Shown here piece by piece: positions 55,258 to 64,000 of a DNA stretch of 64,000 nucleotides (positions within the stretch are counted from its first letter, which is position 1; each line of letters begins with the position of its first letter). Source of the stretch: Cladopsammia gracilis (Eukaryota; Cnidaria; Anthozoa; Scleractinia; Dendrophylliidae); assembly GCA_022457155.1 (NCBI GenBank), contig JAJGOT010000010.1, positions 3,482,539 through 3,546,538 of the forward strand, given 5' to 3'. Below the pieces are notes generated by a model that saw only the letters and a list, made by a program, of their open reading frames with translations, was not told the DNA's origin and did no database searches. The position numbers and the translations under genes are program-made.

Positions 55258-55610
55258 AATTGAGCGAGAACAGCAAGACATAATAATAATAAAACATGAT
55301 AAATGTGACCTTCCACGGGAAAACGTACACTAAACAGTTATCTGTTAAACGGCCTAAAAGCGTTTGATCGCAGTTCGGAAACTGCGTTAAAATGGTTTAG
55401 GAAAGCATTAGAAGCGCTGGAAAAACCGTTCGAATTTTCATCCATGCCGTTTGAAGCGTTTATAAAAAAGGCGTACAAAACTTTTTTCCAGGCCGTTGAC
55501 GCGTTGAAAGCGTTAGGAAAGTCGTTCAAATTATTCGTTCGGTCCACAGAGTTTAATACTTTACAAAAGTCGTTTGAACAAAACATTTAAACAGCAGTTT
55601 TAAGGCTTAC

Positions 55611-55708
55611 CTTCTCTGTAGTTTGATTTGACTTCTTCGTTCTTTGTTCTCGTGAATATTCGACAAAATATCCCCAACATTTCGAGAGTACTTTCGCATC
55701 GTTCTCAT
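55611..55708 (-). CDS. Putative first exon of a transposon gene (copy 2)
   Basis: Identical in reading to 50960-51057: 98 nt, ATG start, donor GTAAGC. A 149-codon frame also spans it, beginning upstream at 56056, but that frame is broken in copy 1, whereas this exon is not. Confidence 0.35.
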
Positions 55709-57280
55709 GATAACTCGCACACGAAAATTCGCAAAGCAAATTAAAAAAAAAAGAAGCGAATTTTTAGAAATTTCGCTGAAACGAAACGAAACACCGGTGA
55801 ACTTTCCTGCCGAAAATACAAAGTGTTGCAGCGCCAGTTCGCTTAAACAAAGATTGTTTGGTATAAAATGCGTCGTGAACTTAAATATTTGAAGAAAACG
55901 TGATATAAATCTATCTTTCTGTTTTAACAATTCGAAATTAGCGTTGTTTTCCGCTTTGTAATCATTGTTACTCAACTGGTGCACTGATTCTTTTTGGAGA
56001 CAGATCCTTTTGTCAATAAACACGCAAATCTCTCCGCGCTGAAATGTGATCTGCACAGTTTTGACATCAGGTTATGCTAATTTATTGCTGAAATTTGACC
56101 AACTTGTGAAAACACCAGACAGCTCATCCGATGAATAAAATGACCCATTCCGTTTTATAAATCCAAATCGAATGATAAAACTCCAAAACGTCTATTTGTT
56201 CGAACAACTTTTTGAATGTTTGGCAGTATTTATCCAAAGCCGATGACCGAATGGTCAGAAACTACATCTGTATTAAATACAAGTACTATTCTACATCTCC
56301 AAACGGCTGGGAAAGCGGCAGTGCGGGAAGAATACAAGTAAACACGATTACTGATTTCCCGCCGTCGCTTTCACTTGGAGAAAAAATAATTCGTTGCATG
56401 AGAACAATCTTGCAATTTATCGTCATAACAATGTGTGATCAAAAAGCGCTGTGACACGAGCAAGATGAAAATAATGTTTGCCGGGAATATTTACATAACG
56501 CCGTTCAAAGGCACAATTTAGGCCCGAATTAAGGCACAATTTAGGCACAGCTTAGGCACTGCTTAAGCATGAAAAAAAGCTAGACATGCACACTTCGTGC
56601 ACAACTTGGGCACACTTTATGCACAACTTGTTCGTGCCAAGGCACACTGTAGAATCCGTAATTGGATCCAACGTACAACGAAACGTATTTTTATGTAAAA
56701 TAAACGCTGTCTAACCGTGAAAATTGGATTGTAGTTTGAGAATGGATTTTCCAAATTGAAAATTGTTACCCCAGGAAATAAGCTGAACTTATGAGCACTT
56801 CAAAAGTCTTTTTGTTTTTTAACATAAGAAACGGAGCTAAAACCAAATCGATTTTGAAAATTTTCGACCAGGCTGTTTTTGTAGGTACGTAATATTAGGT
56901 TACCTTGCTGCAAATTGCTATAAATTTGTTATTTTTCGATCATTTAAAGTCATTCTTAAAATACATAATGCTCATTAGCTATTAACTTTAATTGCAAAAG
57001 AAAAAATGCCTACATATCATCAAAGCGGAGAAATTATGAATTGTGCCAGGTTAGACTGTAAATGTTACGCGTAGTGTCCAAAATGGCCTCATTTTTGGTG
57101 ACTATTGTAAAATTTTCTGTTTTATTTAACCCTATATGTAAAACTAAAATTGTTCACAGAGAAGACATTAATTAACTTTAGTTTTTTTTACCAAATCTCA
57201 ACCTAAACTGAATTTTAATAATTTCAGAAGAGCTAAATTAAGTGTGAATTTTAGCCATGTACACCAGTAGCGTGCGCCAG

Positions 57281-58442
57281 GCCTACTGTATAACGAGACT
57301 TGAGCTATGTTCACACTTGGTGGCCAAGCACCAGTGCCTGGGTACTGGCACAGAATGGTGTTGTGTTCACACACTGGGCGCCCATCAGACACCATTTTGA
57401 AACATACATGTAAGCATAGCAGGGAGTTACATTGTATACTATGGGTATGTAAAGCAGTGGATTGAGGGTCAAGTGCTTCTAAAGCAACAAAATATGCATC
57501 TACACAGAGCCTGTGCTCACTTAAGTGCCCGATAATAAATTCTCAGGTGCCAAGTGTGGACTGAGCCGTACTGAAGACCTTTTAATTTCACTTTATACAA
57601 TGTATGACTCTGGTGTTTAAAATCTTACATTTTAAAACACTTACATTCCGCTGCCATTAGTTTTATTTGAACTTCAGAGTTATTAAATAAAAGGTAGTAA
57701 ACTTGTTCAATCCTTTTGTTTGACTGTAGCAAAATTTTTCTTTCTACAGCTACATTTTATTGAGAGTAATGTAGACATTTTGCAAGAATTTCTATTTGCA
57801 ATAAAATTTTAGAAATTTACAGACATTATATGAACTCTGTGACATTTGTGTGGTTTATTTGTGGGCATTTTACTAACATTTTATGCAATGTTCCGTTTAC
57901 TTTTTACAGATATTTTAGTGAGATTTTATGCTATGCATTCTTCACGCGTTCCTTTTATACACGCTGATTTTACAGAGAAAATGTGGACATTTTGCATAGA
58001 TTTAGTGCAATAAAATGCATACATTATACAAGCATTGTATGTACTTTTCTGTGACATTTTGTGTAGTTTTTTTTGTTTACATTTTACAAACATTTCATTC
58101 AGTTTTTTTTTGACTCACTTTTATGTTTACTGGTTTACAGAGATTTTTTCTCGTGCCATTTTTACAGAGAAAGTAGAAAGATTTTACAGAGATTTGTTGT
58201 TTGTAGCATAAAATCTCTGTAAATTTTGCACAAAATTTACAAGAAAAACATTAAGATTACATACATATTTTATGCGATCTTAGTGCAGAAAATGTGTTGT
58301 AATTTGCAGACTTTTTATGAAGTTACAAAATCTCTGGGAATGTGCACGTTTACAGAGTTCGTAATTTACAAAGGAAATGTAGACATTTTACAGAGATTTA
58401 ACTAACTTTAGTGAAGTCTGTAAGTGGTTCAAGTTTTCCAGT
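57281..58442. other. No gene; irregular TTTTACAGAGATTT repeats
   Basis: From about 57740 to 58400 the phrases ACATTTTACAGAGATTT and AAAATCTCTGTAAA recur many times at irregular spacing. The phrase is related to the 35-bp array at 42366. Boundaries cannot be set. Confidence 0.5.
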
Positions 58443-59059
58443 GTTATAATCGTAGCCTATATGTAACTGACAAGTACCAGTTAGCATGGCAACAAAGCAT
58501 GTAAAAGCGTCATTGTATTTGGTTTATGTCTATCCTCGCTTTCTTTATCGTGACAACGACATGATATTTCAGATTCTTTGCCTGTTGCTCATAGTCACGC
58601 GCTGTGAAGTTGGTCAACTGGCAACCATTTGATTTTGGTGGAAAAGCTGTAAGGAATTAAAAAACCTGTAAGAAATAAGATTAAATACTAGAGTTTTCTC
58701 AAGTAAAATGTCGCCTGAAACTTTAGCTGAATATCCGATTTAACACCTTTTCTTTTCGGAGGAATAAAAAATTGCGTTTTGGGTAAGAAATTAGGTCGGC
58801 TAAGATTTTCGAAAAGGTGAAAGCAGCTGGTAAATTCGGGGGCCGAAAGATTCCTTTCCCTGATATTTTTCTGCCGATAAAATATTCCGCTAAAAACTGA
58901 AACGAAAAGCTCAAAAGAGATTAAAACGATATGGAAAAAAACACTGAGTACAACGCCATTCCAAGCTCAATCCTAAACATTGCCTGTTGGGTACCCCTGA
59001 TACACTATTTCTGTGCTCATATGCATAACGTATATTATACTACAACGGACTGAATGGGC

Positions 59060-59461
59060 GGTATGTACTTGGTGTATCCCTTATTATTTTGTATTTAAAC
59101 ACTTAGTTTTTATTTCAGTAGAAAAAGAAGATAAAAACAGCACAATAGGGAATCGAACCCGGGCCGTATGATCTGCGCCATGCACACCATCACTACACTA
59201 CCGAGGACTAACTGCCGGAATCTGTAATTTTTAAGGGATATAAGATAATATACTGCTAGCCCAGACCATATATAAGAACTAACCCTTTCGATACACTGGA
59301 AATACTGGAATCAGTGCTTAAACCTAACTACTAAAATCAGTGCTTCAACCCTAGATACTGTAATCCGACCCTAAATTACGCTGCAATATATCTAAATACA
59401 TTACAATAAGGGATACATGAAGTACCATACATTATGATCAGGGATACACCAAGTACCTAGG
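59060..59461 (-). mobile_element. TIR element with tRNA-like Pol III promoter (copy C)
   Basis: Same 402-bp element and same GAATGGGC target as in copy A (59052-59059 and 59462-59469). The shared site shows that A and C descend from a copy that already carried it, or that B lost it precisely. Confidence 0.85.
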
Positions 59462-59598
59462 GAATGGGCGAGGAAACACCGCATGCACAAAGGCTAAATT
59501 TTATGAACAAGTAAGAAATAACACGAGTATGCAAATTCTCTCTCTTTTTTGAGCGCTCCTATATTAGATTAGACTTATCTGAATTATGTCTCATATAT

Positions 59599-61983
59599 TT
59601 AAAAACGCTTCGCTAAAACTGGGAGAAAAACTCGTTCTTTCTGACTATAGTCTGTTTCATCGCAGACACCATTACGATTTTTTGGGCCACGATTCGCTTC
59701 TTCACAACCCTCTTGTCGACCACATCGGCGCACTACTACAAGACTCGGCATCTGCGAATGTTGTTGAATCCTGGTGCATTGCTGAGCCATTTCATTTCTT
59801 TGCGTGCTTTGCTGCATGGAAACGCTCATTCTGGTGATCTGGCTGCTGGACCGATTCACCCTTCTGTCTTGTACTCTATGGTGTGCTTGATGTTGGTCTC
59901 GATCATTTGCTAGGTTGTTTGAATATCCACGAACTTTGGCCTGTTGATTTGAATATCCTCGACTGCTTGTCTGTTGGTATGATTGGCCGTATGTGCGGCT
60001 GGCTGGTTGATGGTGGACGTTAGCTCGAGTGTTTGCTCCATGGTTAGAATATCCTGGACTGCTTGCCTGCTGGTAAAAAAGTGTTGGACGGCGCTCTCGA
60101 CCGTTTTCTGGAAGTTGATCTGCTCGTGGTCCAGCACATACTTCATTCTCAGAGTATCCTGGAGTCCTTGTCAGTTCTTGCCGTCCCACCCGATCATTTC
60201 CTGGAAGTTGATTTGCTCGAGCATCTGATTCGCGGTCAGGACATCCTGAACCGCAGCGGCTGGCCCGTTTGTATGAATATACTGGACGCCTGAATGCGCT
60301 GTTCCATTGGTACTGCTGAGGTCCAACACTTGTTTCATTCCCAGAGTATTCTGTAGTCCTTGCCAGACGATATGAAACTCCTGGACGTCTCACCCGACCG
60401 TTTCGTGTAAGTTGATTTGCTCGAGCATCTGCTTCGTGGCCAGGATATCCTACACAGCAGCGGTTTGCCTGTTGGTATGAATACACTGGACGCCTGTTCC
60501 ATTGGTACTGCTGAGGTCCAACTCTTTCTTCATTCTCAGAGCATCCTGGAGTCCTTGGCAGCTGGTATCCTGGACGTCTCACTCGACCATTTTCTTGATG
60601 CTGGTATGTATCATATCGATGTTCTTGTGGCATCCGTTTTCCATATTTTTCACTCCCGTCTTTTTCTGGTGCTCTCATTTTATCCAATGTCGATCGCCAG
60701 ATGTCTTCGTCCGAAGAGTTTTCGACATCGCTTTCCTTGCTGTACCGATCCATTTCCGTTGGCTTATAGGATGAATAATTCAATATATTTATCTCCTCGC
60801 TCTTCCTTTGGTTTGGTGCAGTCTCAGGGCATCCTGGAGTCCTTAGCAGCTGGAATCCCGGATGGCGTCTCACTCGACCATTTTCTTGATGCTGGTATGT
60901 ATCATATCGATGTTCTTGTGGCATCCGTTTTCCATATTTTTCACTCCCGTCTTTTTCTGGTGCTCTCATTTTATCCAATGTCGATCGCCAGATGTCTTTG
61001 TCCGAAGAGTTTTCGACATCGCTTTCCTTGCTGTACCGATCCATTTCCGTTGGCTTATAGGATGAATAATTCAGTATATTTATCTCCTCGCTCTTCCTTT
61101 GGTTTGGTGCAGTCTCAGGGCATCCTGGAGTCCTTAGCAGCTGGAATCCCGGACGGCGTCTCACTCGACCATTTTCTTGATGCTGGTATGTATCATATCG
61201 ATGTTCTTGTGGCATCCGTTTTCCATATTTTTCACTCCCGTCTTTTTCTGGTGCTCTCATTTTATCCAATGTCGATCGCCAGATGTCTTCGTCGGAAGAG
61301 CTTTCGACATCGCTTTCCTTGCTGTACCGATCCATTTCCGTTGGCTTATAGGATGAATAATGCAATATATTTATCTCCTCGCTCTTCCTTTGTTTTGGTG
61401 CGGTCTCAGAGCATCCTGGAGTCCTTGGCAGCTGGAATCCCGGACGGCGTCTCACTCGACCATTTTCTTGATGCTGGTATGTATCATATCGATGTTCTTG
61501 TGGCATCCATTTTCCATATTTTTCACTCCCGTCTTTTTCTGGTGCTCTCATTTTATCCAATGTCGATCGCCAGATGCCTTCGTCGGAAGAGCTTTCGACA
61601 TCGCTTTCCTTGCTGTACCGATCCATTTCCGTTGGCTTATGGGATGAATAATGCAATATATTTATCTCCTCGCTCTTCCTTTGGTTTGGTGCAGTCTCAA
61701 AGCATCCTGGAGTCCTTGGCAGCTGGAATCCCGGACGGCGTCTCACTCGACCATTTTCTTGATGCTGGTATGTATCATATCGATGTTCTTGTGGCATCCG
61801 TTTTCCATATTTTTCACTCCCGTCTTTTTCTGGTGCTCTCATTTTTTCCAATGTCGATCGCCGTGACTTGGCAGTCTGAGTAGCGTTAGCTTCTTTTCCA
61901 TCAACCTCCAGTGCCTGTAAGAGGGCACAGATGTCTTCGTCCGAAGAGCTTTCGACATCGCTTTCCTTGCTGTACCGATCCAT
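59599..61983 (-). CDS. Unrecognised basic repeat protein, expanded paralogue (copy C, 794 aa)
   Basis: Same start (M-D-R-Y) and same C-terminal half as the 406-aa paralogues. Between residue ~120 and ~500 there are four extra near-identical 97-residue repeats (291-bp period; their internal Met codons lie at 61624, 61333, 61042 and 60751). Each repeat starts MDRYSKESDVE, lacks the CALLQALE stretch, and ends in RKSEEIN...SSYKPTE. That last part is homologous to the non-coding leader just upstream of the A and B start codons, read in frame. The frame is intact over 2.4 kb. No domain, signal or membrane segment is seen; it is probably disordered. A 488-codon frame on the opposite strand is a by-product of the 291-bp period. 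Confidence 0.75.
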   Translation of the reverse strand: MDRYSKESDVESSSDEDICALLQALEVDGKEANATQTAKSRRSTLEKMRAPEKDGSEKYGKRMPQEHRYDTYQHQENGRVRRRPGFQLPRTPGCFETAPNQRKSEEINILHYSSHKPTEMDRYSKESDVESSSDEGIWRSTLDKMRAPEKDGSEKYGKWMPQEHRYDTYQHQENGRVRRRPGFQLPRTPGCSETAPKQRKSEEINILHYSSYKPTEMDRYSKESDVESSSDEDIWRSTLDKMRAPEKDGSEKYGKRMPQEHRYDTYQHQENGRVRRRPGFQLLRTPGCPETAPNQRKSEEINILNYSSYKPTEMDRYSKESDVENSSDKDIWRSTLDKMRAPEKDGSEKYGKRMPQEHRYDTYQHQENGRVRRHPGFQLLRTPGCPETAPNQRKSEEINILNYSSYKPTEMDRYSKESDVENSSDEDIWRSTLDKMRAPEKDGSEKYGKRMPQEHRYDTYQHQENGRVRRPGYQLPRTPGCSENEERVGPQQYQWNRRPVYSYQQANRCCVGYPGHEADARANQLTRNGRVRRPGVSYRLARTTEYSGNETSVGPQQYQWNSAFRRPVYSYKRASRCGSGCPDRESDARANQLPGNDRVGRQELTRTPGYSENEVCAGPRADQLPENGRERRPTLFYQQASSPGYSNHGANTRANVHHQPASRTYGQSYQQTSSRGYSNQQAKVRGYSNNLANDRDQHQAHHRVQDRRVNRSSSQITRMSVSMQQSTQRNEMAQQCTRIQQHSQMPSLVVVRRCGRQEGCEEANRGPKNRNGVCDETDYSQKERVFLPVLAKRF

Positions 61984-62190
61984 TTGCGTTGGCTTATAGA
62001 ATGAATATTGCGAAATATTTATCTCCTCGCTCTTCCTTGGGTTTAGTACAGTTTAGCTTACTCGAATAATATCCCCCTCTCATAATGAAGAGATTCGTGA
62101 TTGGCTCGGTTTCCTTTGTAAGAGATTAACTGAGTAATTAATAAATTTCTAGTTGGACGCGCCCTGTTTATTTGCAGTGACCGCCATAAT
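61984..62190 (-). promoter_or_regulatory. Leader and proximal promoter of the copy C gene
   Basis: One leader unit (TAGAATGAATATTGCGAAAT) and one ACTCGAATAATATCC block with inverted CCAAT (GATTGGCTCGG near 62100). The distal CRE-bearing modules of A and B are absent. Confidence 0.45.
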
Positions 62191-62744
62191 TAAGAGAAGA
62201 AGAAAATAAACAAACTCGTAAAAACTAGTACAAACATTTGTGGGAGTTTTCTGATGTCAAGAACAACATTCATTTACTCGTTTTTTTGAGATACCTTTAT
62301 AAGCAAATATGAAACTAACGTAAGTGTAATAAATGGCTGCTAAGAAAATATTTGACAAAATATGATTGACGAATGAGCAATTAGACGGGACGGTGTCTTT
62401 AGATCCCGCCTTCCTTTGTGTCGTATCGCTGAATCGAAAATTGAAGAGTCACCTATATATATATTGTCTCGAAACAAACAAATAACATGATGTGATGTGA
62501 TGGAAAGTTCGTCATGGAAAATACGTTTTTGGAACTTAAACCAGTTGATCGAATTGTTTGCGTGGCCTTTGAGTGGAAGTAAGGATGAAGTCGATCTTGT
62601 TTTGATTTGTTCATATGTAAATACATGTTTTTCATCAATTAGCTTTTAATTTAAATTTAAATCATCAATGAATTAATTATTTAATTAATAACTCATTTAA
62701 ATTAGTTAGTAGGTGTCAGAGGTGTGATCACTGTGCCGGCCCCT
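62191..62744. other. No gene recognised
   Basis: AT-rich, with a TAATTAATTATTTAATTAAT-like run at about 62665. A short piece near 62465-62515 (GTCTCGAAACAAACAAATAA) is the reverse complement of promoter-repeat sequence at 25670. Confidence 0.45.
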
Positions 62745-63020
62745 TTATTTCCCAACGCAAAACCGAGCTTTGTCAAAATAAAAGTAAAATCTGCAAATAA
62801 CCGCAAACGATAACGCTGCTAACGGTATACTTAGGATCTGCGAGAGACCTAACCAGCCAAAAAATGAACAAACATACAATAAACTGCAGCCGATCTGACT
62901 ACGTAAAAAAATAGACTTTGCGAGACACCAGGACAGAAACCGATAAAATAGGATCGCGACCGTAGTCAGATCAGCCCTGCAGTTTATTGCATGTTTGTTC
63001 ATTTTTTGGTATCATCTTTG
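62745..63020. mobile_element. Fold-back element, third copy
   Basis: Matches 33955 and 34497 (CCCAACGCAAAACCGAGCTT...). The hairpin arms are about 62859-62902 and 62963-63008. It is followed by the shared ATCATCTTTGATTCAAACA. Confidence 0.78.
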
Positions 63021-63026
63021 ATTCAA

Positions 63027-63212
63027 ACACATAGTGGTACAAACCGCGAATTTTATCCCTTAAAAGGTACAACGATCACCCATCCGAAAGCCACCCAGGC
63101 GCGTGACTTGGCAGTATTTGTACCTGGTTTTCTTCCAGATGAAGAGAAGACAGATAAGAAGTCAATGGACAACATTATTGCAAGAGCACTTACCATTTAT
63201 TGTTCTTGTTGA
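63027..63212 (+). CDS. Unrecognised ORF fragment after the fold-back element
   Basis: The frame reads SGTNREFYPLKGTTITHPKA, continuing DLAVFVPGFLPDEEKTDKKS. It looks like real protein but I cannot name it. Both this fragment and the frame upstream of 34964 begin with AGTGGTACAAAYCG just after the fold-back element, so it may be another part of the same multicopy element. No conserved partner exon is seen before the window ends. Confidence 0.35.
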   Translation, partial: THSGTNREFYPLKGTTITHPKATQARDLAVFVPGFLPDEEKTDKKSMDNIIARALTIYCSC

Positions 63213-63519
63213 TAAATACTTCTAGAAACCAATTTTTTATTTTATGTACATGTACATGTAGAACTTTCAAGTGTATAGCAAATATATTTCGGTTAGGTAT
63301 TCACTTACATGATATCAGAGCTAGTCACACGGGGTGCTGATTTGCAGTCACTTTGTCTCCTCACCCTCTTAAAATTATTGTACCTTAAGGTGGCTCCTAA
63401 TAGTTTAAACATTTCCTCTATGATATTCAATCACAGCTACACCAGTAAAGGTAAGAGAAAATGTTTAGTACAGGTTTGTAAACACTTTAACTAATGAACA
63501 AATTTAAGCGGCTACAACG
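63213..63519. other. No gene recognised
   Basis: Contains ATGTACATGTACATGTA; otherwise unremarkable. Confidence 0.4.
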
Positions 63520-63910
63520 TCAAACTTTTTTACCATGGCAACGTCAAAAGAGGCCAAAAAGACCCCATTTTCAACCTTTTGAGGCTAATGACTTCAAAAC
63601 TGCTCGGTGAAATTTTTTGATTTTTATATATTTTTGTCCTATAAACATAACATACATCTGTACCAATTTTGAAAAAAATCTGTACATAGGATTCAGAGAT
63701 ATGTCATTTTTACATAAATTTAAGGTAGCTCTGAACTCTATGTACAGAATTTGTAAAAAAATTGTTAAAATGTTTCTCTTGCCGATAAAACAAAAATACA
63801 TTGAAAACAAAAACTTTCACCGTGTAGTTTATTAGCTTCAAATGGTCCAAAATAGCGTATTTTTTACCTCTTTTTCACGTTGCCATGGCAACGAATGATG
63901 ACGTCATTTG
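63520..63910. mobile_element. Palindromic element with RFX X-box and CRE at its end
   Basis: The halves 63520-63690 and 63735-63910 are imperfect inverted copies (ACCATGGCAACGT ... TCTGTACATAG and complement). The right end has the perfect palindrome CGTTGCCATGGCAACG (63878-63893), which fits the RFX X-box GTNRCC-NN-RGYAAC. TGACGTCA follows 5 bp later (63899-63906). Confidence 0.65.
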
Positions 63911-64000
63911 GATACCACTTTGTTGACTGATAAAAGATTTACTGGTTTCAAGTAAAAGATTTTTAGCCACATCATCGGGCTAGCTGTAATGGAATGCAAA

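Larger units (their letters stand above)
54537..57280 (-). mobile_element. TIR transposon, copy 2
   Basis: Same orientation as copy 1. The left end is CTGGCGCACGCAACTTGTGT and the right end ACACCAGTAGCGTGCGCCAG. It lacks the ATCGAT-rich insertion but carries a 369-bp Penelope-like fragment at 54889. The plus-strand 80-codon frame at 56212-56454 is intact here and broken in copy 1; its meaning is unknown. Confidence 0.8.
58443..62190. repeat. Third, shorter copy of the gene module (copy C)
   Basis: Starts at TATAATCGTAGCCTATATG, matching 22804, and runs past the gene and its proximal promoter to CCTGTTTATTTGCAGTGACC. It lacks the 106-bp array and the other upstream parts of A and B, so this ~3.7-kb stretch is the smallest shared unit. 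Confidence 0.88.

Noticed and set aside
56212..56454. 80-codon plus-strand frame in transposon copy 2 as a gene
   Set aside because: Broken in copy 1 by the ATCGAT insertion and has no recognisable content; mentioned only within the transposon entry.
60417..61883. 488-codon open frame on the plus strand of copy C
   Set aside because: It is antisense to the 794-aa frame. It stays open only because the 291-bp repeat is a multiple of three; the matching plus-strand frames in copies A and B are broken into pieces.

Overview
The window looks like nuclear DNA of a cnidarian, most likely a stony coral or a close anthozoan. This is inferred from an AT-rich genome with GT-AG introns, an invertebrate-type short collagen gene, Penelope-like and R2/NeSL-type retroelement remnants, many inverted-repeat (MITE-like) elements, and a (TTAGGG)n tract. 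No species can be named from the sequence alone, and nothing bacterial is present.

Layout. 1-6.4 kb is intergenic and holds arrays of a ~106-bp interspersed repeat. 6.45-18.24 kb (+) is the one conventional gene I can splice completely: five phase-compatible exons give a 301-residue secreted protein with 35 uninterrupted Gly-X-Y triplets and an unrecognised C-terminal domain. Its introns are full of inverted-repeat elements, one of which carries a tRNA-like Pol III promoter. Intron 2 also holds a possible alternative terminal exon, which would give a short Cys-rich product.

19.3-33.9 kb is a tandem segmental duplication (A, 19.34-25.97 kb; B, 26.34-33.95 kb). A third, shorter copy (C) lies at 58.44-62.19 kb. 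Each copy ends in a minus-strand ORF for a basic, Arg/Gln/Tyr/Asn-rich, probably disordered protein that I do not recognise (406, 406 and 794 aa). Copy C has grown by in-frame 291-bp duplications that turned former 5' leader into coding sequence. Copies A and B have tandemly amplified upstream regions with CCAAT and CRE (TGACGTCA) motifs. This family is the best candidate here for an undescribed system.

34-44 kb is rich in mobile elements. It holds a frameshifted ORF of a multicopy PIN/FEN-like family, a 5'-truncated non-LTR retrotransposon end with a restriction-like endonuclease, a 1,000-bp TIR element with TTA target duplications and an internal SAP-like ORF, and a 1.7-kb element built of nested palindromes. 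45-49 kb holds three weak candidate exons and a ~1.7-kb fold-back element that was invaded by a 600-bp element. 50.3-57.3 kb holds two copies of one TIR transposon flanking a 36-bp minisatellite; each copy carries a different insertion, and the other copy shows the empty site. 62.7-64 kb repeats a hairpin element seen at 34 kb and ends in a palindromic element with RFX X-box and CRE motifs.

There are few host genes. The informative content is the new gene family and an unusually readable record of nested insertions, with pre-integration sites preserved in duplicate copies.
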